This document shows, piece after piece, positions 34,002 through 44,500 of a stretch of 64,000 bases of DNA. The notes under the pieces were generated by a model. It saw only the letters and a list, made by a program, of their open reading frames with translations, did not search any database and was not told the origin of the DNA. A program made the translations under genes and the position numbers. Source of the stretch: Mesodorylaimus sp. YZB2_4 (lineage: Eukaryota; Nematoda; Enoplea; Dorylaimida; Dorylaimidae); the NCBI GenBank assembly GCA_030248295.1, contig JASANH010001652.1, forward strand, positions 682,001-746,000. Direction: 5' to 3'. Within the stretch, counting starts at the first letter, position 1; every line of letters starts with the position of its first letter.

Positions 34002-34875
34002 TTAGTGGCGTAGGGGAATCGTAAGGGATTTAGGCTCCGCTCCGAGCCCTGATTGATTTCCCATCGATCGGACCCGATCAGCCAATCACCGACCACCATT
34101 TCCTCCCACCCACCAACCAATCGACCGCCGACGGTTGCCCTTCAGCGAGAGAATCGTCTTCAAAGGCGTCGTTTACTCATGACTGACTTCTTAACTTTCA
34201 GGCCCGACTTCTGATGCTAGTGGCACATATCAGCCCAGAGAAGATGGTCTCGCTGGATTTATCTCCAACGATGACGTGGTCGACAATGAAGGACTCGGTA
34301 AGGTAAGTTTGGTCTCTTCCACTCACTCGTCGCTTCTAGCTATTCGAGCTTAATTTTCAGGTATCAAAGCTGTCCCTCAAGTTGTCGTCGTTGTCGTCAC
34401 GATAAGAGCCTGAGCAATCAAGCAGCGAGCACGGCCAAACCGAAAGATGTAACGAGCTCCAACACTGCCGTCGACCATTGACGAAGTTGCGATCGTCGAT
34501 GTGACATCCAGTGATCTCGATCGTGACAACTTGTGCTTGTATTGATCGTGGCCGCGCATAGTGTCTGTTGGGTTCCTAGAAGACGAGAGAACGATTCGGT
34601 GCCTTGAGAAGCGTGTTACCTCAGAAACGCACAGGGCCCTGGTGCCTACCCCTTCCGAGCGAAAAACCAAGGCGATCGAGGGCTGATTTTGCGGTGTTTA
34701 ATGGATGGGAATCTGGGGCCTTTGAGGGCGATTCTCTCGCTAGAGGGCACCGTCGGCGGTCGATCGGTTGGTGGGTGGGTGAAATGATGGTCAGTGATTG
34801 GCTGATCGGGTCCGATCGATGGGAAATAAATCAGGGGGCGGAGTCTAAATCCCTTATGACCCCCTACACTACTAA
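34002..34875. mobile_element. Large inverted-repeat element with 160-bp arms enclosing an exon-like segment
   Basis: The left arm (34002-34171) and right arm (34717-34875) are reverse complements with scattered changes, and the outer ends begin TTAGTGGCGTAGGGG and TTAGTAGTGTAGGGG. The ends resemble hAT TAGNG, but I find no matching target duplication. The 545-bp interior contains the two exon-like segments described separately. Confidence 0.65.
34202..34427 (+). CDS. Orphan 3' exon pair, unknown protein fragment
   Basis: A segment after a clean acceptor (TTAACTTTCAG, ends 34201) reads PTSDASGTYQPREDGLAGF in a phase-1 frame and ends at two overlapping donors (GTAAGGTAAG). Splicing to the next acceptor (TTAATTTTCAG) before GTATCAAAG gives either a short tail ending in VVVVVVTIRA (first donor, stop at 34425-34427) or another tail ending in KLSSLSSR (second donor). 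I recognise no family and find no upstream exons. It sits wholly inside the large inverted repeat, so it may be a captured gene fragment. Confidence 0.4.
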
Positions 34876-35792
34876 CTAGGTGCGGTTTATCAGTATATGC
34901 CAGAGGCGTCACCATTAGTAGCAGTCTACACAGACACCAGATTTTTGCAGTTCACATTGTCTCATATGAAAAACCCGTTTCTCGGCTTCCTCTCCTTTAC
35001 ACAAAAAGACTCCACACAGCATTAATTTCAGGCTAGAAATGACCCACATCTACTGCTTCGTCCGCATCTGCCTCTCGGAACGGTCATATTGCATCGGTAA
35101 TAATCCACAGTCAGTCGAGTGTACTCGAGTCAAAATTCGAAAACACATGGGATACATTTACCATTCTCCGTCGTTTTGGATCTCCCGATCTACTGTTGGC
35201 CATTACTAGGGACAAGGTGTCTTTACAAACACTGTTTTTGCACATCAAGATTTTAGAAAGCTGTCCCGACTTTTGCCTCGAACAAATGGTAAAAAATGGC
35301 CCCAGAATGCCTTTCGACGGAGTTTTGTAACATTCGCCCTCGGGGTTAATAATCACAGTGGGTAGATATATTGTTTCTTTTCCAATACCTGTGCATGGCA
35401 TCAATACTCTCGCGCTCTCTGACCTGCCCATAAAGAATGCGCTAATTAACTGACGAGTGCGGTCCTATGTCCTGTCTCATAAATCCATTCCACTTTTTCA
35501 TTCCAATCTAAGTTTCTTGTCCTATTGACCTGGATTTGGTCCTCTAATTGAGCCAGGGTCTGAAGAAACTGGCTCTCCGTCGAACGTAGCCTCGCTAAAT
35601 ATTAATTTTAACGTGTTGGCTTGCGGAATTTATTAACTGCCACCCAAACATTCCCTTGAGAGATTCACGGAAACTGTGACCTGAGTGGCCGGATACTTGA
35701 ACCTTGCCACATGGCCTTTAAGGGATTCCGTTGCACAAGCACAGTCACTCTGGTCAGAGAAGTTCCCAAGTGCTAGTGGCCCACTCATCGCC
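34876..35792. other. Flank between the inverted-repeat element and the IR-like gene
   Basis: No gene is recognised. An open frame continuous with the first exon of the IR-like gene extends upstream to 35685, but it has no ATG before 35793. Confidence 0.5.
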
Positions 35793-37693
35793 ATGAACGA
35801 TCCATGCTCAGAAATTCCTAGCACCGCGGTCAACTATGATGACTATCGACCAAATTCAGTCATTAGAACCGTGGCCAAAATGGACGAACCGTTTGTCTAC
35901 TCGTGCGTTTTCCCACACCCTAGTCTGGCTTGTACAAACGGGACTGGTATCAATTTTGAGATTTTCGAAATCGTTATGTCCACATTGGGATTGAATTACA
36001 CAGTGGAACAGGCAGATGAAGGGGAAACGGGATTTATTCGTGAAGGTATGCCTGTGGGCCAATAACAATACTACCCTCAGAAGGCACTACATTCCTTCTG
36101 GATGTTTTGAAGCGAAAGGCTGCAAACCTCTCACAGGTGGCATTCGACAGAAGCAGCAATGACAGCGCTATGTGAGCCCCCTGATCCCCTTATGGAGCTG
36201 TATGTGATCATTATCCATCACATTCACGTAACACTATGTCCACAGGCACTAGATGCCTGTGAGCTATACTGTACTAACCGCCAGATTCTATTTTAGGCAA
36301 GTGGCACGGCATGATCGGACAGCTACTTCGACACGAAGTGGACATGACAGCCACTTTGGTCTCCATCAACGAAGAGCGTCTTAGATGCGTCGATTTCAGT
36401 TCACCAGCCTCATTCTACTTTCGAGGGTTTCTCGTCCAACGTCCAAATGCCATGGACGCAGCTGCAGTGCCCACATTCTTGGCCACCCCGTTTTCACCCA
36501 CAGTCTGGGCCTGTTTCTCAGTTTCGTTGGTCGTCTACGTGTTTCTAGCATTCTTCGCTCGCCTGCTTCTCGACGCGCCAGGAGACATGCGTCCATTTAG
36601 ATACTTTCGCGACAGCGTTTTGGACGTCGTTCGCAGTCCGCTGGGACAAACGGAACCTAGACCATATTCGGACGCGCTTAGATTCACACTAAATTACTTG
36701 AACGTGCCAATGTTTTTTCTCATGAATTTCTACACGGCAGCCTTGACTGGCACTCTTATGTTCATGGCCAAAGCACCCGATCCATTCACAGGCTACGATG
36801 AACTGGCTCATTTGATTCATGACAAAAAGTTTACCATGGTCAGCACGGGCAGTATTGCCAAGTTCCTGCCCCCTTTGCCGAACGAGACTGTGGTAGAAAA
36901 TCATCCCGACACCATCATCCGGCGCGCATTCCCCTACAATCCGCCCGTAATGGTGGCCACTTTGGAACAAGCAGCTAAGGCCGTAGAAAAGAACAAAAGC
37001 TTGGTCTTCTGGGGGTCGTACAATCAGGTGTTAGAAGCGGCCTCCTATTCATGCGCATTGTACGTGATTGAAGATCGGTTCACTATGCCCACATGGCTCG
37101 CCTTCGCGTTCAGGAAGGGCGACCCACTGCAGGCCATCGTATCGAAGACCTTGTACACGGACACCTCGGTCGAGTCGTTCATGAAGCGCATGTACGTCAA
37201 GTACACAAGGCACAGACAGTGCCCAGATGACTTGAACGAGGACGACGCTTCTGGCACCTTCTTCCCCTTACGACTGGGCCACATGCAAGGCGCCTATTTC
37301 GTTTTACTCTACGGATTAGCCATAGCAACACCAGCTTTCCTAGCCGAGTACGTGGTGAGAAAAATGACAAAAAAGGTAAAGGCGCATAGGCAGTCTATCA
37401 TGATGACTTCACTAAGAAGTAGCAGCGTCAGTCAAACTACGAGTATTGGCATGCCCGTCAGAGCCAGAAGGACTCCCACTCCATTCCACGCGGACAGAGC
37501 ACAGAGTATCAAAGTGGAAGCAGCCAACACCGTGTCTCCGATTCCTAGAAGAGTGAATTCGAGCGAGCTGTACGGCAGGTCACGACTGGGCTTATCTGCA
37601 AATCATGCAACGAGCTTGAGCAGAGCAAGTACTGTCAGCGTCCACATGTCAACTCCGTCTCCGAAAAGATCGTATAGTTTTAGGGAAGCTTAA
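35793..37693 (+). CDS. Ionotropic-receptor-like / divergent ionotropic glutamate receptor, paralog 1 (2 exons)
   Basis: Exons are 35793-36045 and 36297-37693, joining in phase 1 to give 549 residues. The ligand-binding S1 half includes DEPFVYSCVF, an NGTGINFEIFEIVMSTLGL core and WHGMIGQLLRHEVDM. It continues to EERLRCVDFSSP, matching the glutamate-receptor SER..DFS.P motif. TM1 is near 152-176, the M3 helix with FYTAALTGTLM (compare SYTANLAAFL) near 220-242, then S2 and a last TM near 409-439. The segment between M1 and M3 is polar (SPLGQTEPRPY) and lacks a hydrophobic pore loop. No N-terminal signal peptide is seen from the chosen ATG, so an upstream exon is possible. It is probably a chemosensory or neuronal receptor; the ligand is unknown. 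Its paralog is at 59876-61448. Confidence 0.87.
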
Positions 37694-40429
37694 AATTGTG
37701 CCATGATATCATGATCTTGTTAGGGGGACCCCGAAGACATAAGAGATGGGTATCCTTGTGCTATTTTACTGTATTTGTGCTTAAAATGACAGACCGTCTG
37801 ACTCGATGCCTGTTTAAGCGAAGATGTCAACAGATTGCGCATAATTATGCAAAATATATGGTAGTCGTGGCCTAAAACATCCCGGCAAACTCAGTTAGTA
37901 ACCGAGTTCGATCCCCGCCACGGGCAAACCTTCTACAATGAACGGTACGCTGACTAGTTTTCTTTGCTGTGTGTTTGTCTGCATAGCTTGCTGATAACTT
38001 GATTTTGGTATCCCAGGTAGTCTAAGTGTTTGTTGCCTCTTGCGAATGAGTAACCTATCTGCAGTATACGTACAATCCATTGCTTGAGACTGGAGTCTTG
38101 TTAACAAGAATACAGACGAGCCTGGCGAGACGTAGTGTAAGTGGCAATAAGTTTGAGGGGCCTGTCCGTGGGCCTACAAACGAGGTGCATCCAACGGGCA
38201 GGATACGTACCTAAACTCAAGATCTACACCAAACCACCGAGGACTAAAAAACAGTTAAAAGCAATGATCAAAAATATTTTTCACAGCAAAGTTCCAAGCA
38301 GACTTTATGTTTCCATATTTGCCCAAGCATCAAAGTGCCAGTAAAGGCAACCGTGTAGAAACTCATACGAAAAAACATTGGCATGTGTATGTAAATAATA
38401 GATAATTATTCCGCATCCTTTTAATAATTAAGCGGTATTTCGTCACCCAGTAGATACTGATTTTTTCCGAAAAAATGAACTATGCTTCATAGCTTAGGAG
38501 TAATAATTCCCAGAAGATTTATCTGCATACGTCCAATATAATGTTTATCAGTTTCTTGCAGTCCGTTGTGCTTCTGTACTATGCTGCACCAGTTAATATG
38601 AAAAGCTCCTTCCTTAGTGTTAGTGCAATACACTGGGTCCGTATGACTGAAGGGAGTGAGCAGTGGAGCTTTTGCACCACGCCAAGTCCAAATCTTCCGA
38701 CCTAGTACACTGCTGAAACGTCACCCTGACGGATGACTCTCCCAGTTTCCGTCTCCGTGCAGAGTATCAATTGCCAGTCGAGCCTCTACATTAGTGCAGA
38801 GACTTGTGAGTAATGTGATTTTGGATATCCAGCCGCAAGGCGTCGACCTGATCATAACTGCAACAGTATAGCCAGCTGCTACGCCTGCTTTTTGAAGATG
38901 TCCAAATAAAGTGAGTTGTGGGCTTAGACGAATATTTACTGGCTCCGGCTCAAGATAGGACGACCCAATCAGATCTAGGCACAAACTAGTGCCGAAGATG
39001 CAAGCCACGAATTTACAATGTGCTTCTGCTTCCCATGAGCATGCGTCAAATGTGTGTGAGGGGGCCATAGCTCAGGGGGGCAAAAGGTGAAAAGTCTTCC
39101 AACTGAGCTAACCTCAGGTATGCACTAAAATTAATGGGAGTGTGTGAAATAAGGTAAGGCCACATTTTATAGGGCTGTTGGAAGGGTGCAGACAATGGTT
39201 AGATTTAAGTGGACGACAACAGGGTTTGCTGTAACTGTATTGAGGATTTATGTACATTTAGGATTCCTGTTTGGCTTGAAGTATGTCTTGTATTCCCCCG
39301 CCCCCCACACCCACGCCATGGTGTACTTCAACCTGGAGGTCAAGCTTTAGCGAGAAAGCTCAAATTTTACTGCTTGGCAGCTGTCAAGTATCGATTCGAG
39401 GGGTAAATAGTTGATCAGGGAGTGCATTCCGTTGAATGCGATATATTGTACTCTACCACAAGGCGTAGTTTCTCTTTGCACTACTGTGCAGAATTCATGT
39501 TTCCTTCGGCATCTTTACAAAACCATTTTATGAAAAAACACAGGAACTAAGCTGAATAAATAATTGTAGGTGCGTTGGGTTTATTAGTTTTGTTTCTTGT
39601 GTACAGAGTCAGCAGCATATTCAGGTACTTGTTGCATTTATCGTTAGTGTAGTTAAAGCAGTCACAGATGGCTGATGCTCGTCTGGTTTACCCGATATAA
39701 CGTTACAAAAGCAGGCGTTTCTTCTCGAGGCAGTTTCTACGGGCAGTCAGACAACGAGGCACGTAGACAGTCGTCTTAGTTTGGTATACAAGCGGGCAGT
39801 TAACAATAAGCCGCTCTGTCACAAAGAAACCAGTGAGACCGAGCCGTTTACTCTGGCTAATCCGGTCGGAGCAAGATGGTATAAGCACGCTGGGCCATGG
39901 TCAATTTGGTTGGCTATTGAATAGGCTTACAAAAGTGCCTGTTTGCCCTACGAAGCCTATTGTTCGATTTTTACAAATCTATAAATGCGCTCACGGAAGA
40001 GTGCGGAACGAGTGCTATGCGAGCAGTTAAGAAGTTGAGCGGCGGGGCGTTATTGAATCGAAAAGCGATCTATCTAACGTGCGTTGGCGTCCGAGAGTCA
40101 GAGTGGACTGGTGGCTGGTGGTTGGTGAGATGCGTGTTGGTCGAGCCCACGCGAATTGTAAAGAAGAGGGTGGGCAGTGCATAGCGAAGGAGACGAGAGT
40201 GTGATTCGCTCGATGCCATCCTTTTCCCCCAAGACGTCATGGAAATGTCAATGCGAGGGGGACGTAGGTACCTCTTCCATTTATATAAGTAATGCTTTGC
40301 GTCAACTTGGATAGGCGTGAGAATCGTACGCACCGCTATGCTCACCCTGGTGATTCAGTGATCAAGTTTGCTTTCACGTCATGCACGTGTCCCAAAAAAG
40401 CAATCTGATCTAATGTGGGATGGGGCGGC
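37694..40429. other. Intergenic 2.7 kb before the FGF gene
   Basis: No gene is recognised. It holds a dispersed repeat copy at 38640-38745. There are degraded tRNA-like words near 37868-37925 (B-box GAGTTCGATCCCC) and at 39063-39080 (GGGGCCATAGCTCAG). Confidence 0.5.
38640..38745 (+). repeat. Dispersed repeat (GGCTGAAACATCA family), copy 3
   Basis: It matches 11040-11200 and 31680-31815 around AGTGGAGCTTTTGCACCACGCC and GCTGAAACGTCACCCT. Confidence 0.45.
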
Positions 40430-40436
40430 TATAAAA
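40430..40436 (+). promoter_or_regulatory. TATA box, likely FGF promoter
   Basis: TATAAAA is preceded by a GC-rich GGGATGGGGCGGC. A start near 40461 would give a 5' UTR exon ending at the donor AAG|GTAAGA around 40581. This could splice to the acceptor GATTTTCAG just before 41376, upstream of the FGF coding exon. Confidence 0.5.
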
Positions 40437-41405
40437 TGCCCGGTGCGGAGATTACGCGCATTGTATCCTGTTGCTGGCTTTGTTTGAAGAACGTGCTGGT
40501 GAAACACATACGGGTATGGCGATGAAGAGCAGCCAGCGGGACGGCCTTTTATCTTGAAAAATTCTACGAAAATAAGTGGAAGGTAAGATGATAGGAGCGA
40601 AGAGAGTTATTGAAATGTGGACTATTGCTCTTGCCAGAGAAGTCGAGTTTCTGAGGTGGATAAAATCTCAGATGCAATAGACTATCCCTAAAGTTCAGAC
40701 GAAGCCTCAGGTTGATGGCGACTGCGCGTAGGCACTGTTTAGTGCGGCCCTTGGGCTAATCCGGAAAGTCCTAGATCGAACTTCCGCAAGTCCATTTCGA
40801 GAGTGGCCCAATCCAAAGTAACCAGAAACTTGCTACTGGCAGGCGGAAGTTACAAGCGGCGTCCAGGGGGCGTGCTTGTCGGAAGGGGCAGAAGATGAGG
40901 CCGTATGGCGCCCAATTTTCTAGACGGTCGGCGCCTTGGTCGTTCGCCTGGGCGGGTTATCCGTCTTTTATATCTTGCCTTGATGAGCTGCCGGCGCGCC
41001 TGTTGATGCTGTCTCTTCTTTAGTGGATGAAGCTGGCTGAAACGAGGCTGCCGATTTTCTTCTTCAACATCTAACTGGCCTATGTATTCTTCCCGCCAGA
41101 CTTCGAGCTGCAAACAAGCAACAAGCCGCGCCGTCCACAGAAGCACCAGGGCCGGGGCGGTCGACGGTCGGTGCTTTTGGTCCTTCTCGCTCGCGGGCCA
41201 GGTAGACGATGTGCCAGTCGGATAGGGCGGCCTAGGTGCCGGCTAGTGCACTCGCAACTGCCGGAACTTATCCAGACTCGAGAACGTCTGCTTCGCTTCC
41301 TTATTACCACTACACGGCCTGATTGCGAATCTTATCGCCAGGCCCAGGCACGAACTGAAGCGTTTTGATTTTCAGATCCCGAAGTGGAGCAGTGCGGAGG
41401 AGCGG

Positions 41406-41443
41406 ATGCCGCTCGAATGAGCGACCTTATCAGCGAGTACTAG
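41406..41443 (+). promoter_or_regulatory. Two overlapping upstream ORFs in the FGF leader
   Basis: ATGCCGCTCGAATGA (41406-41420) and a 9-codon ORF (41417-41443) overlap by four bases. Both precede the FGF start at 41505 within the same inferred exon. Such uORFs commonly lower translation of growth factors; this is inference. Confidence 0.45.
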
Positions 41444-41504
41444 GACCCTTATCATCGAAACAATCATCGGCAGTCGTTCAAGTGCGCATTGTTTCTGGGT
41501 GTTC

Positions 41505-44500
41505 ATGAGCCTATCATTAGCGCCCCCATCCTGGGCGTCGTTGGGGGCATTGGGAGGTGGTTCCTCGATTCTCTCCACATCCCCGTCAATATTAACTGGC
41601 GCTGGTTCGTCGTCAGTTTTGGGTTCGGGGGTGGCGAGGGCGTCCGGAGGTGGCGGCCCGGTGCTGGCACCCTATTATTCTTCAATCGGAGGTGGTGCAG
41701 CTCCGTTCGGACCAACATTCGATTTGAAAATGCTCGAAAAAGGAGCTTTACTCAAATCGTGCATGCGGCATATTAAACGGACACATCGAAAACGACGTCC
41801 ACAAACGAATCTCGGTGCTCAACGCTCGTCGAGGGAATTACTACATCCGCAAGACGATCCCAGCGCCGGCCTGTCTTTCTTATTCGGTGCCAACAGTGGT
41901 GGACACCAATCGCCGCCCGGCCATTCCGGGGCCTCGGCCGCCGCCTTCTATCATTACGAGGGCACGAATCGATTGGGAAAACTATACTGCCGCTCCGGCT
42001 ATCATCTTCAAATACACAACGACGGAAAGGTCAATGGAACACGCCAAGAAAATAGCAGATTCGGTAAGTCTGTCTTCATTGATTTCTGACGTCCAAAAGT
42101 GCACTTTACATTTCCTGGGCGTAGCTTTTTCTGACCACTGCAAATGATTGGGTGGTGGAATTCTGCCGTGACTTTGGGCTCGTCTCAACCTACTGTAACT
42201 GAATCGGCAGTCTGGACCTTGGATCGTGGATATTGGCGTTTGAAGTCAGAAAGCAGAAAATCTTGTGCTTTCTAATTTCATTAGGCAGTACCCGCCCTTC
42301 CTACTAAAAACATTTGCCCTCTTAAAACTTGATTAACGCAGTCTAATCAATAAAAAATCGTTTATCCTTACATTCTATTCAGATAATGCCTTTTTGAGGT
42401 CAGATCTAGCCTTGCTATTTATACCGTGATTAGATACATTTTATGCGCCCCGTCTAGACTGGATAAAATAAATTTTCCAGCAGCTCGATTTCGAGTGAGT
42501 ATGAAAGATTAGCATCCAAATTCAACAAGAGAACCAATTACACAATCCATTGCCTTTTCCTATTTCCGCGTACACATCGCTATGTTTTGACTGCTCATAT
42601 GTGCTTTGGTATTGTAGAACTTTTTTGGAGGAAGAAACCTAAATGGCAATGGTTTTTTCTATTTTGTGACAGAAATAGAATTTCCTAATTCGTTTCTCGT
42701 CCAATTGCGGGCCTCGGCGTTAGGAGGGGAGGGAGGACGTGGTAGACACGAGGGAGACGAGACTAAAGAGAGCAGACGGCTGGGCGAGGCCGACTTCCGA
42801 AAACGGCGCCGATTCGGACAAATTGGGTATGCGGGACGATTTCAACAAGGCAGCTTTTTCCAATAAGCCTTTTGCCGGTCTCGGACTTATTTGCTTCTAA
42901 ACAAGGCCGAGACAACAATCCGCGCAGTCTCGAATTATGTAATAGGAACCTGAGCATGGGCTTATTTTATTGCTTGCACCGCCTGGCACCCTTTTAGCTC
43001 GCCTCTATTTCTTGCCCACAACTTGCTACGCAGTTTCGAGTTTAGCACAGAAAGAAAAAACTAGCGACAACACATAACGAAGTGCCGAGTCAAAGTATCT
43101 ATGCAGTGGTTTTTCTTGTTTTTCGCGCTTTGTTTACACCACTTGCGCCATTATCGTAGACTAAATAAGGAATCGGGAAAGCCATGAAAATGAGAGAAAA
43201 AAACAAGTCTCAAGTGGAGAGCTAGCGACGGAATAAGTCAATTTTCTCACGCCTAAAAGTGTTTATAAACAACCATAATTCTTAACTAGTTTTAAAAATG
43301 TTCACTCGCAGTTGGGTGGTCTCACGACTCAGTCTGCGTTGTGCTGAAAATTGAAATGTCACTTGAACACATTTTCCCAGCTAAGTACGTTCATGAAGGA
43401 CGTATTGAATGAGGCAAAGAAAATTGAAAAACATCATAGCTAAATGTTTTGGCTGATCGTCTTGTCCGTACAGATGGCCCTGTCGTTGGCCAGAACATAT
43501 CGCAGACTTTGGGGTGGTATCTCGATGATTTTTGAAAGGAACGGTTTTCAGCATGTGGGCATAGGAAACTAAAAACCAGTTGATTTTATTAGCAGATACA
43601 AGCATAGGAGCACCTGGGAGCATTTCTTGATTCGTCATTAGCTTACGAACTCGCAAAAAATGCCTGCCTAACCGAGGCAGAGCCATTGAAGAGATAGGAG
43701 CATGTAGATGGTTTTTTGTATTCAGTTCACTGGTTTAATTCTCACGCGATACAATCGAGAAACAGGGGTTTTGGTTGTGCGAAGGTGCAGGCGGATGTTT
43801 TGACTTGGGGTCTGGTTTGTGGAGTCAGTAGAATGGGTTGCTATCCAGACAGAGGGGCCTGATTTCGAATACAGTACCTAAGGGCATTCCAGAGACAATA
43901 GAACTCCATGAAATCCTACATGCGAGTTTGTAACAATATTTGCGCCTCAAATCGGCACCTCCGCTTATACGGGGTAGCATTACTGACGATACTTCCATGC
44001 TGGCGTCATCACGCTGATTTGGACGAGAAATGACCTCCTTGAAGGAGCCTGGGGAGTCTCGCCTCTCGTTTACCGCGCGGAGTGGGTCCTCTCGTCAGCT
44101 TGGAGGTGCAACTAAAAAACTTATGCCGACATCCAAGATGCAGTAGGCCGACATCCATCAGTCGTAGCACCTCAAACTGACTGCTTGCAGCGGGTCACTT
44201 TCAATGCCTTTGTTTTGATTTTCCAACTGTAATTGCTGGCCTTTCATCGCGCTAATCAGCGGTGGTTTAATTAGGCGCTCTTGCTTTACTGCCCGCTTAC
44301 CGTATGACCCGCGTGTTCTTCGGGCAGGCCTAGACGCTCCATGATAATAGCGCTTCGCTCGAAGCCTAAACAGTTTTAAAAGATGCACTCGAGTCGTGCA
44401 AATCTGAATGATAAGTGACGTCCAGCCGTGGTCGTTTCTCATTAACCAGCGTCTATATTGCAGCTTTTGTCTTTGCTGATGAAAAAAATGACATGCCCGC

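Noticed and set aside
37868-37925. Possible tRNA with GAGTTCGATCCCC B-box
   Set aside because: It lacks a cloverleaf and an acceptor stem; probably a SINE fragment.
39063-39120. tRNA-like start GGGGCCATAGCTCAG
   Set aside because: There is no matching 3' acceptor strand, no B-box and no anticodon stem; it is a tRNA or SINE remnant at most.
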